In this document: positions 27,501-33,604 of the stretch, in pieces
Layout: every line of letters begins with the position of its first letter
How positions within the stretch are numbered: position 1 is the first letter of the stretch
DNA from: a virus
DNA: 38,988 nt
Virus record (IMG/VR): IMGVR_UViG_3300046557_000243
Location: 1 to 38,988 of that record
Reading direction: 5' to 3' (one strand)
The notes under the pieces: model-generated
The model's database searches: none
What the model saw: only the letters and a program-made list of their open reading frames with translations
Told to the model about the DNA's origin: nothing
Program-made: the position numbers and the translations under genes

Positions 27501-28093
27501 GTATATGCTCCGGCCTCTTGCATGGCCTTCATCAGAGGGCCCGCCGCGCCAGGGATAGCGTCCGAGAGCTGGTTCCAGTTCTCGGTGGTCAGCTTCCCGG
27601 CACCGGCCGTCTGCGTCATAACCATTGCCACGGACTTGAACGTGTCCGCGCTGCCGCCCGCCACAGCGTTGAGGTTGCCCGCAGCCTCGGTCAGGCCCTT
27701 GTAATCCTTGACGCCGTTAGACGCGAGCTGCGCCAGCATGTTCTGGATCGTGGGCAGGTCATAAACTGTCGCGTCGGCGTAAGCTTTCGCGGCCTTCGTC
27801 GCGGCGTCTACACCAGACGTGTCGATCCCGGCGAAGTTCATCGTTGCCTTGAACTTGTCCGTAGCGTCAGAGGCTCGGACGGCTTCGGCGACAAACTTGC
27901 CAATGCCGACAGCAACTATCGCGCCACCGATCATGCCGGTCGCGGCCTTTATGCCCGACGCAACGCCGCCGCCGATGTCGCGGCCCGCCTTCGCCCCCTG
28001 CGAATCCAGCCCCGAGAGCTCCCGCCCGATAGATTGCTGCATCCCCTTGAAACTCGGCTTGACCAGCACCTCAGCGAGACCGATAACGGGCAC
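24509..28093 (-). CDS. Tape measure protein with M23 peptidase domain
   Basis: Protein of 1194 aa. GTG at 28093 has AGGAGG 6 bp upstream, better than earlier in-frame starts. The N-terminus is helical. Hydrophobic segments lie in the middle (AAAWFIALGPVGWIIGIIAA). Nine IKPxFD repeats follow (about 25678-26443), then a C-terminal M23 domain with HKGVDFA (near 25250) and HLHFG (near 24995), all metal-binding residues seen. The protein sets tail length and the peptidase would cut peptidoglycan at entry. The length predicts a tail of roughly 180 nm if 1.5 angstroms per residue applies. Confidence 0.95.
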   Translation of the reverse strand: MPVIGLAEVLVKPSFKGMQQSIGRELSGLDSQGAKAGRDIGGGVASGIKAATGMIGGAIVAVGIGKFVAEAVRASDATDKFKATMNFAGIDTSGVDAATKAAKAYADATVYDLPTIQNMLAQLASNGVKDYKGLTEAAGNLNAVAGGSADTFKSVAMVMTQTAGAGKLTTENWNQLSDAIPGAAGPLMKAMQEAGAYTGNFRDAMADGQITSDEFNAALMKLGTKPVAVEAAKSTKTFEGAVGNLQATINGGLMTALDAIKPAATTAVTALSDGLGKAMEWTSTAAQGLYDLFVKDDFSGALHKAFGWEEDSPFVTFLFDAKDALYQLWAGLTMNADVREQFGAQLADWVKAGAGIRGAFDGAVSIFGDVAKKLWEFRDPIVIISGLIVASLIPHWVALGVEATASAAKQAQAWATSKGAAVKGAFTHSWAVVVMVAGWVSMAAAAVSSGAITAAIWAMYQWDSIKAVAAMAVARVAIIGSWIAMAAQATIQAVKMAAAWFIALGPVGWIIGIIAALVAGFVWAYNNVGWFKDGVDAALKAVGGFFNWLWTDVIKPVFDGIAAVIDWVYNSVIKPAFDGISAAVKFVGDVFTAFYNTSIKPIFDSAAVIIGGFYLFFRGIFQLVVSVIQNIVIPLFKFFWDRMVEAFAGIGNTISGWWNAAVGIFNGAIGFIRDVFAAVFTWLHDVVIKPVFDAIGTAVRWVWDNVIKPTFDAWVNVFTVVIPDALNWLYANVIKPVFDAIGAAINWVWNNVIKPVFDALVGFINNELAPRFTWLYQNIIKPAFDNIGGAIKWVWDNVIKPVFDTLSNFITKTIPDAFNSGVGFIKTAWDKLQEIAKAPVRFVVDTVINDGLIGAFNTVAGFLPGVDKLPRVALPKGFMTGGYTGDGAKDEPKGVVHGGEFVFTKRQTKKGGVRNLYALAKSLDGYANGGFVNPLKSLALTQGYNRIHKGVDFAAGVGTPVFATENGRVSWSGPGVKAGNVWGGNEIHIDGQSGIQEWFAHLSSMAVRVGDMVRAGQQIGLSGNTGITSGPHLHFGTFAGGWPNDVNPLGYLSGAGVPSGGGFNPLAGILDGLLSTFRGAFPAGGFIADMAIGVGKKLFSTVTDLITGGHGSAAGPALYDLGGVLPPGVSQVVNRTGKPEAILNPQQWADVSRIATQGGGRGDTNFYGNVGWDPHEVADRIETKRRDTFAAFGI

Positions 28094-28106
28094 TGTAGAC
28101 CTCCTG

Positions 28107-28885
28107 CTAAATATCGTCGGGTGTGAATCCGAACTGACCGACGAAAGCTTCGGCCCAGCTACGTTCTGCCGCGGCGATGGCGCGGTCAATCTCGGTAAAC
28201 GGCGCCGGGAACGGCTTCTCTTCGCCAGGCTTCCCGCCGGCCGCGGCAATACTGACTTGCTTTAGTGCTTTGATGGCGTGGAGGATCTCGCGGAGCATCG
28301 TGGCCGTGAGGTCGAACTCGGATACACGCGGAGACCAGGGATCCTCGGAGCGCGGCGCCGCGGCGAGTGCAGCGGCGGCCTCCGGGTCGTTGGCTATTGC
28401 CTCGTTGAGCCGGCAAGCGGTCGGTAGGTTGTCGATCAGTTCGAGCAACGCAACCCAACGCCTGCCCGCGTACCATTCCGCGAGATCCACGCCGAACTCC
28501 CGTAGAAGGTCGGCGCGGATCTGCGGACGGTAGCGCGTTAGGAGCTCGCGGAGGCGGTATCTTCCCCCGGGTTGCCGACAGTCTGCTGATAGTAGGCAAG
28601 CACGCGCTGAATAAGGACCTTGTGAGTCCTCAGCGGAACCCTCGCGGCCTTGTACGCTTCATAGTCGGCCTTCGACAGCCACTTCGCCAGGAACTCGGAG
28701 TCACTTTTGCCGGGCTGATCGAGGTCGGCGAAAAATTCCTCGGCCTCGTCAACAGGCAGGTCGAACAGGTCCGGGAACGTGATCCGCTTGGAACCGGACA
28801 GCGCCAGGACGAACGGCTCCGGCTTGACTGCCTCCGCCTCAAGCGCGGCGAGGGACAGGTTTACATTCGGCTTGTCAATGGCCAT
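28107..28885 (-). CDS. Tail assembly chaperone fusion (G-T) made by -1 frameshift
   Basis: The first frame (28885-28538, 115 aa: RITFPDLFDLPVDEAEEFF, then KVLIQRVLAYYQQ) is a typical gpG. Near its end, C CCG GGG (28571-28565) is a canonical X XXY YYZ slippery heptamer. A -1 slip continues into the frame ending at 28107, adding YRLRELLTRYRPQIRADLLR, then LAEWYAGRRWVALLELID, as in the T part. The fusion would be 259 aa. The zero frame stops 9 codons after the slip. Both products guide tape measure and tail-tube assembly. A GTG at 28490 could give a separate protein, but it lacks a good RBS. Confidence 0.85.
28538..28885 (-). CDS. Tail assembly chaperone G (unshifted product)
   Basis: 115 aa, ATG at 28885 with GGAGG 10 bp upstream. 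Product of the zero frame, ending TAA at 28540-28538. It precedes the tape measure as usual for siphoviruses and is made in excess of the frameshifted form. Confidence 0.9.
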   Translation of the reverse strand: MAIDKPNVNLSLAALEAEAVKPEPFVLALSGSKRITFPDLFDLPVDEAEEFFADLDQPGKSDSEFLAKWLSKADYEAYKAARVPLRTHKVLIQRVLAYYQQTVGNPGEDTASASS

Positions 28886-28922
28886 GTGGGTGTTACCTCC
28901 GGGTGGTGAGGGTTGGGTGGGT

Positions 28923-29087
28923 TTACTTGGTGGACTTGGAAGCGTCAGCCTTGACGGCGTCGGCTTCCTTTACTGCGGTCGTGCGGGCCTTCTGCTCGAC
29001 GTAGCCATCACGTCGCAGCTCGGCGGCCTCGGTCGGAACGGCGGTCTCGACGGTGTGCTGGCCGTCCTTGGAAGTGAAGCGGGGCAT
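28923..29087 (-). CDS. Small MPRF protein of the tail region, 54 aa
   Basis: ATG at 29087, two bases after the stop of the preceding gene. Sequence MPRFTSKDGQHTVETAVPTE then a Lys/Ala-rich tail (VKADASKSTK). It has the same MPRFT start and layout as the 46-aa gene after the major capsid protein (31715-31855). Virion decoration or assembly roles are possible, unproven. Confidence 0.7.
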   Translation of the reverse strand: MPRFTSKDGQHTVETAVPTEAAELRRDGYVEQKARTTAVKEADAVKADASKSTK

Positions 29088-29089
29088 GA

Positions 29090-29386
29090 TTACTCCTTGG
29101 TTTCTGGCTCGTAGGTCTTTGCGAAGATGTCCGGCTTGCACGGGTAGAATTCGCCTTGCACGCCCTTGATGATGAAGTCGCCGTACTTCGCCCACATGAA
29201 CCCTTCGAGGGTTTTGACTTGGAATGCGTGAGTCGTCTCGATTCCGCCCTGCCTCATGAGGTAAGGCGACATGACTTCTACATCGCCGCCGCCGTCGAGA
29301 ACCCATGCGGCCACGTCTTGGCGGCTGTCTCTGGTTACGTGCATGGCCTCGATAACGACGGGCTTCTTTCGATACAGCTCCGGCAT
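29090..29386 (-). CDS. Conserved small phage protein, YRKKPVVIEA type
   Basis: Protein of 98 aa, ATG at 29386 with AGGAG 5 bp upstream. MPELYRKKPVVIEAMHV and WAKYGDFIIKGVQGEFYPCK, then PDIFAKTYEPE, are the hallmarks of a widespread phage family with a GD-x-I-x-G core. The family is common in tailed phages of many hosts, with no settled function. Here it follows the major tail gene, separated by a terminator-like hairpin. Confidence 0.85.
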   Translation of the reverse strand: MPELYRKKPVVIEAMHVTRDSRQDVAAWVLDGGGDVEVMSPYLMRQGGIETTHAFQVKTLEGFMWAKYGDFIIKGVQGEFYPCKPDIFAKTYEPETKE

Positions 29387-29420
29387 ATCGGCTCCTAAGT
29401 TGTGCGGGTGGTGGTGGTAA

Positions 29421-29458
29421 ACGGGCGCGGCGCCCCACCCGGAAAACGCCGCGCCCGT
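29421..29458 (-). terminator. Terminator-like hairpin after the major tail gene
   Basis: ACGGGCGCGGCG (29421-29432) pairs with CGCCGCGCCCGT (29447-29458), 12 bp, 14-nt loop. On the minus strand a short TTTA follows. It would lower expression of later tail genes relative to the abundant tail-tube protein. Confidence 0.65.
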
Positions 29459-29470
29459 GCTTGTGGGAGG

Positions 29471-30136
29471 CTAGGCCCCGGCGGTGAAGCCCAAGATGTC
29501 CTTGTACTTCAGCGCGCCTGTGCCGCCGATGTAGTGGCGGACAGGGGTGCCGATCTCGGAGTCAGTGAAGACGTCGAACGTGAGCGGCTGCTGCACCGGA
29601 TCGCCCGTGCCCCACTTCTGGGAATCAGTCGACGCGAGCTTCACGGAACCGTAGCCGCGGCCGAGGACCCAGTTGTCAGCCGCCGGCCCATCGTTGCCGA
29701 TGACCAACAGCCGGTATTCCTGCCCGACAGGCAGGTCCGGTTCCTCGAAGACGATTTCACCGGTCGTGGCGTCCTGGGTTACGCCGGACAGGTCGGTCCC
29801 GTAGGTCAGCTCCAGCATGTGCTTACGGCCAGTTTCCAGCGGCGTGAACGTCACGCTGCGGGCAACTTCGGTGATGTCGGAGCGGACAGCGGAGGCGTAG
29901 CCGAGCGCGGTCACGTCTTCCTTGTTGATGTCGCGCCCGAACTCGTAACCGTCCGGGGAGACGATGCCGATCGGGAGGAACCCGGCGGCCTTGAGGTCGA
30001 CCAGAGTGCCGCCGACGCCGAACAGCGTTTCGGGCAGCTCGACGGTTGTGGGGGCGAGGAAAGCAACAGCTTTCTGAATTTTGCGGATCAGATTGCGCTC
30101 GTCGGCGTCCTGCTGAATGGTGCTGAATGTAGGCAT
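29471..30136 (-). CDS. Major tail protein
   Basis: Protein of 221 aa, ATG at 30136 (MPTFST) with AAAGGGGA upstream; a TTG seven codons earlier is less likely. Layout TLFGVGGTLVDLKAAGFLPIG, then AVRSDITEVARSVTFTPLET, then GKHMLELTYG and YGSVKLASTDSQ, as in the beta-sandwich tail-tube subunits of actinophages. It lies between the tail terminator and the chaperone genes. It forms the tail tube around the tape measure. Confidence 0.92.
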   Translation of the reverse strand: MPTFSTIQQDADERNLIRKIQKAVAFLAPTTVELPETLFGVGGTLVDLKAAGFLPIGIVSPDGYEFGRDINKEDVTALGYASAVRSDITEVARSVTFTPLETGRKHMLELTYGTDLSGVTQDATTGEIVFEEPDLPVGQEYRLLVIGNDGPAADNWVLGRGYGSVKLASTDSQKWGTGDPVQQPLTFDVFTDSEIGTPVRHYIGGTGALKYKDILGFTAGA

Positions 30137-30190
30137 GGGTAATTCGTCCCCTTTCAAGGGCTCAGAGTTGGTTACGTCCCCCGAACGGGG

Positions 30191-30595
30191 CTATAAGGGT
30201 CGTGCAGTGACGAGGAACGTCGCTGTGGCCTTGTTGAGCGTGTCGGACTGGTAAGGGACATCGGCGGCAGTGATGTCCGCCTCGATACTGTCGATGAAGC
30301 CGGATCCGGTTTCGATGTCGGTGCCGATAATGGAAGCGGCAATAGACACGAGGGTCCGTTCGGCGTCCTGGCCGGGCGCGTAAACCTCGATCGTCGCCCG
30401 GTCAACCTGATCCACAAACCCGCGGGTGCCGCCAGTGACGTAGATAAGCGCGATCGGGAACGGGCCCTGCAACGCGCCGTAATCGTCCGCCGGGAGCTGG
30501 TAAACCGCCCGGACAGGTTCGCCCAAATGGACCGCCCCGTCGATCAGGTCGAATAGCGCGTCCCGCGTGTCAGGGAAGACTAGAGCGTCAATCAT
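30191..30595 (-). CDS. Tail terminator / tail completion protein
   Basis: Protein of 134 aa, ATG at 30595 overlapping the previous stop (ATGA). Sequence LVFPDTRDALFDLIDGAVHL, FPIALIYVTGGTRGFVDQVD, then RATIEVYAPGQD, fits the alpha/beta tail-terminator fold (Gp17-like). It caps the tail tube and mates with the head-closure proteins. Function is inferred mainly from order, directly before the major tail gene. Confidence 0.8.
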   Translation of the reverse strand: MIDALVFPDTRDALFDLIDGAVHLGEPVRAVYQLPADDYGALQGPFPIALIYVTGGTRGFVDQVDRATIEVYAPGQDAERTLVSIAASIIGTDIETGSGFIDSIEADITAADVPYQSDTLNKATATFLVTARPL

Positions 30596-30891
30596 TGGCC
30601 CCTCGTTTCCATGGACTGCGCAACGCGGAGCAGGATCGCATCGCGGGTGTCTCGCCAGTCGCGGCGGGACTCGCGCACAACGGCGCCGGCCCGGCGCTCA
30701 TTCGCCCAACCAGCCAGCACCGTCGTCGACTGCGCCGTGTAATCACCCTTGCCGACCGCCTGAGCGTTACCCGCCAAACGCTGCGCCGCCGCGAGTGTTG
30801 CCGCGCCGACCGCCGCCGACGTGCCAAGCTCGCGGAGGCCAGCGTCGTCCGCCATGTACCGTTTAGAACCGCCGACTCTGTGAAGTGCCAT
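30592..30891 (-). CDS. Neck / HK97 gp10-type connector protein, 99 aa
   Basis: ATG at 30891 shares one base with the preceding stop (TGATG). Basic and helical: AAVGAATLAAAQRLAGNAQ, then AGWANERRAGAVVRESRRDW. The position between the head-closure and tail-terminator genes is that of gp10-like proteins. No further motif is visible. Confidence 0.78.
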   Translation of the reverse strand: MALHRVGGSKRYMADDAGLRELGTSAAVGAATLAAAQRLAGNAQAVGKGDYTAQSTTVLAGWANERRAGAVVRESRRDWRDTRDAILLRVAQSMETRGQ

Positions 30892-31220
30892 CAGGTCATC
30901 ACCAGCCCTATCTCCCAGCCGTGCGGCCACTCACCGGGACGCCCGTCAACCGACCACGTCCCGGCCATGCGCTGCCCGGCTGGCACGCGGATCCGGTCAG
31001 CGGGTAGGAACGTGAAACCCGGGTCGCGGTACAGGACCGCCGTGGAAGACACGACGTCGGCGCGGTCGGTCGCCTCAGCCGTTGCCCGAGGCGCGAGAAT
31101 GCAGTCCATCACTGCGATCTCCTGCCCCGGCAAAGGGTTACCCTTGGCGTCACGGCCGCCGCCCCGGAGGACAACGACGTCGACGCGCCAGGACTTCGGG
31201 AACCGCTTGACGATGCCCAT
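30891..31220 (-). CDS. Head-closure protein
   Basis: Protein of 109 aa, ATG at 31220 sharing one base with the previous stop. MGIVKRFPKSWRVDVVVLRG, then AVMDCILAPRATAEATDRAD and RIRVPAGQRMAGTWSVDG, a beta-barrel stopper pattern (gp16/HK97 gp7-like). It closes the capsid exit between connector and tail. Confidence 0.82.
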   Translation of the reverse strand: MGIVKRFPKSWRVDVVVLRGGGRDAKGNPLPGQEIAVMDCILAPRATAEATDRADVVSSTAVLYRDPGFTFLPADRIRVPAGQRMAGTWSVDGRPGEWPHGWEIGLVMT

Positions 31221-31699
31221 CAGGCGCCCTCATAGATCGGGGCGCCCGCGATGTCCACACCACACGAGCAGTACGTCGCGCCGAAGTTCAGATTGCACCA
31301 CGGCAAATGCTGCACAGCGCCCATGTCGGCGATTTGCACGCCGAACGCCTGCTGTTTGCCCTCGCCTAACGCCTTCTTCTCCTGCTTTGTCAGGTAGAAG
31401 TCAGCGTCAGGATTCCGGACCTTGCCGCCCATGTTGAATGGGCCCGCGCCGACCTGGAACGACTCCACACCGGCCATGTCCGAATCATCGGCCTGCATCG
31501 CCCGGCGCACAACGGCGCACACGATACGACGGCGGGTCTTGGGATCAGCCGAGCCCGCCGTCGTGACCGTGTCAAGGATGAACTGTGAAGCGTCTTCGAG
31601 CTGGATCGTCGCGTGAGCGTCAGCACCAGTAGGCATGTCCGGCCAGCGATCGCGGAACTCCTGCAACGTTGCGAACGGGAACGGGAGAACATCAGTCAC
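31220..31699 (-). CDS. Head-tail connector (Gp19/Gp15/Gp42 family)
   Basis: Protein of 159 aa, GTG at 31699 with AGGAGG 7 bp upstream. Early DVLPFPFATLQEFRDRWPDM followed by LEDASQFILDTV and RRIVCAVVRRAMQA is the helical adaptor pattern of the Gp19/Gp15/Gp42 family. The C-terminal third (PWCNLNFGATYCSCGVDIAG) has four cysteines, perhaps a metal site. It docks under the portal. Confidence 0.87.
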   Translation of the reverse strand: MTDVLPFPFATLQEFRDRWPDMPTGADAHATIQLEDASQFILDTVTTAGSADPKTRRRIVCAVVRRAMQADDSDMAGVESFQVGAGPFNMGGKVRNPDADFYLTKQEKKALGEGKQQAFGVQIADMGAVQHLPWCNLNFGATYCSCGVDIAGAPIYEGA

Positions 31700-31714
31700 G
31701 GCCGGACCTCCTAG

Positions 31715-31855
31715 CTAGTTGCGTGTGCGCCGTGCGGGCTTGTCGTCCGCCGCGGGCTTGTCCCTGGTCGGCACGTAGTCCGGGCCAAGGTTCTCAGCGT
31801 CAGCGTCGGACACGTTCACTACCGAGCCGGTCTGCTTGTTAGTGAACCGGGGCAT
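31715..31855 (-). CDS. Small MPRF protein after major capsid, 46 aa
   Basis: ATG at 31855 shares one base with the capsid stop (TAATG). MPRFTNKQTGSVVNVSDADA then a charged Lys/Asp/Arg tail. It is paralogous in layout to the 54-aa gene at 28923-29087. Commonly seen after the capsid gene in actinophages; function unknown. Confidence 0.72.
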   Translation of the reverse strand: MPRFTNKQTGSVVNVSDADAENLGPDYVPTRDKPAADDKPARRTRN

Positions 31856-32778
31856 TACGCGACCTTGTCCTCGACCACGGCGAAGCGGTCGGCGAAGACG
31901 TACCAGCCGTAGACGATTTCGAGGCGGAGCGCGATCTGGTTTTTGCGCTTGAGGTCGCCCTGGCCGTCCGGGTCGCCGAAGCGGATCAGCTCGACGGGCA
32001 GCTCGCGCTGGATGCCCCAGCGGATGCCGGACTGGAAGTCGCCCACGATGGCGCGGACCTTCGTGTCGGTGGCCTCCGGGGTGCCGGCTACTGTGTTGCC
32101 CTGCGCCGCGTTGATGCCGAGGATCGACGTCACGTCAGTGCCGAAGCCGAGGTTCGGGTAACGCTGAACACCGGACGGGGAGCCGTCCGCGTTCTTGGTC
32201 TGCAGGTTCGCCAGGGACCACGCGAAACGCGGATCGATGGCCACGCCGTTGACGCCCCACGAGGTGTCAGCGTTGAGCAGCAGACCGACAGCGGCGCGGA
32301 GGTCGGCGTCAGCGTCAGCAGTGCCGATCTCAACGCGCTTCGTGGTTGCAGTCACGTAGTTGTCCCACGTGCTGATAACCGAGCCCGTGAGCGGGTTGAT
32401 CCGGTGGTAGAGGCCGAGGTCAAGGGCGCGGGAAAGAGCGACCTGGCCGGCAGTACCGAGCTGGCCCAGGATGTTGAGCTGGTAATCCTCGTCAGCCCAC
32501 TGGACTTCCTCGTTGAACCGCATCGTGACCTGCGCCTTTTTCGGCTTGGCCGTGACGCTGCCGAAACCGCCCGTGGTGGAGCCCTTGTCGGCGCCTTCCT
32601 CGACGAACTCGGCCTTCGGGAAGTCGTTGAACGTGATGTAGTCCGTTTCGCCGAACCGCTGCGGTTCGGAGCCGGACAGCTTCGCGACGGTGGACAGGGT
32701 GCGTGCCTGCTGGATCATGCCGTCCGCAATGTTGCGGGGCAGCAGAACCTTGGCATCTGCGGAGCTGAAAACAGCCAT
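31855..32778 (-). CDS. Major capsid protein
   Basis: Protein of 307 aa, ATG at 32778 with GAGAGG 7 bp upstream. HK97-fold layout: LPRNIADGMIQQARTLSTVA, KLSGSEPQRFGETDYITFND, VTMRFNEEVQWADEDYQLN, then FAWSLANLQTKNADGSPSGV, RAIVGDFQSGIRWGIQRELP and a final EIVYGWYVFADRFAVVE. This matches actinophage capsids of the HK97 class without a fused protease. It follows a separate scaffold gene. Confidence 0.95.
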   Translation of the reverse strand: MAVFSSADAKVLLPRNIADGMIQQARTLSTVAKLSGSEPQRFGETDYITFNDFPKAEFVEEGADKGSTTGGFGSVTAKPKKAQVTMRFNEEVQWADEDYQLNILGQLGTAGQVALSRALDLGLYHRINPLTGSVISTWDNYVTATTKRVEIGTADADADLRAAVGLLLNADTSWGVNGVAIDPRFAWSLANLQTKNADGSPSGVQRYPNLGFGTDVTSILGINAAQGNTVAGTPEATDTKVRAIVGDFQSGIRWGIQRELPVELIRFGDPDGQGDLKRKNQIALRLEIVYGWYVFADRFAVVEDKVA

Positions 32779-32792
32779 TGTGGTGCCTCTCG

Positions 32793-33266
32793 TTAGGTAT
32801 TACCGAACAACGACTTCACGGCTTGCCGCTCTGCGCTGTCCGGGATGGTGTCGGGGGTCCGCTCCTGGCCGTGGATGACCGGCGCGGATGGTTTCAAAAG
32901 CTCGGCGAGGTCGGCGGCGTGGGCTTCGAGTTCTTCGCGGGTGTTGCCCCGCAACGCGGACGCCGGAACGCCCTTAGCCTTGGCGACATCAGACACAATC
33001 TGCGCCCGTTCCGCTTTGGTCTCGAACTCCTTGACCTTGCCGTCAAGCTCGCTATTAGCGGTCTCCAGCTCCCCGATACGCGACTGGAACGTCTCGACCT
33101 GCGCGGCCTTCGCCTTGAGGTCGTCGTAGTCGGCATAGGACGCCTTCACACGCGCTACCCGATCCTGGATGATGCGGTTCAATTCCTCCTGCGAGGCAGG
33201 TGCCTTGAACTCGCTGGCCTGATCGGTACTGTCTCCCGCTGCTGCGGTGTTTTCGGTGTCGCCCAT
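32793..33266 (-). CDS. Scaffolding protein
   Basis: Protein of 157 aa, ATG at 33266 with AAAGGTGG 9 bp upstream. Acidic N-terminus, then SQEELNRIIQDRVARVKASY and a long coiled region (ETFQSRIGELETANSELDG), then VSDVAKAKGVPASALRGN, the DUF4355-type scaffold pattern. It guides assembly of the procapsid and leaves it. A terminator lies about 100 bp upstream, so its expression may rely on readthrough or a local promoter. Confidence 0.92.
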   Translation of the reverse strand: MGDTENTAAAGDSTDQASEFKAPASQEELNRIIQDRVARVKASYADYDDLKAKAAQVETFQSRIGELETANSELDGKVKEFETKAERAQIVSDVAKAKGVPASALRGNTREELEAHAADLAELLKPSAPVIHGQERTPDTIPDSAERQAVKSLFGNT

Positions 33267-33364
33267 GGCGAAACACCACCTTTCCGTTTGGCCCCGTCGG
33301 GCATTCGTGAACCGCGCTACGGGCGCGTACCGCTTAGCGGGAGAACCGCCGAAGATTTGGGCAC

Positions 33365-33393
33365 AAAAAAACCGCCCGGTGAGAGGCGGTTAA
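33365..33393 (-). terminator. Strong terminator inside the late operon
   Basis: Minus strand: AACCGCC (33391-33385) pairs with GGCGGTT (33376-33370) with an 8-nt loop, then a run of T to 33365. It lies between the RMF-like gene and the scaffold gene, within a continuous set of head genes. It probably adjusts levels or needs antitermination. Confidence 0.85.
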
Positions 33394-33412
33394 TTCAGTG
33401 CAGGGGATGAGG

Positions 33413-33604
33413 CTATTGGGCGAGCTCGATCTCGCGGGCCCGCCATGTGCGGGCCATGTTGAAACCACGGATCCAAGCAGTGCAAAGCTCCGGGTCGGTC
33501 GACATCCGGTAAGGATTATCGCGGCCCGAAACCTCCGCCTGATACGACTTCGCCCCGAGCTGCTGAGCGGCCAGGATCACGTCATCAGAAAGTTGACCTG
33601 TCAC
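33413..33604 (-). CDS. Ribosome modulation factor-like small protein
   Basis: GTG at 33604 gives 63 aa; an in-frame ATG at 33625 gives 70 aa and overlaps the upstream gene by 41 bp. The pattern LGAKSYQAEVSGRDNPY, then AWIRGFNMARTW, closely follows the RMF-type module (A-x-x-x-G, NPY, AWxxGF/W-xxA). RMF binds the 30S ribosome and stops translation. In a late phage gene the role could differ. It lies between the head-protein gene and a strong terminator. Call as RMF-like is a motif-level judgement. Confidence 0.6.
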   Translation of the reverse strand: MTGQLSDDVILAAQQLGAKSYQAEVSGRDNPYRMSTDPELCTAWIRGFNMARTWRAREIELAQ

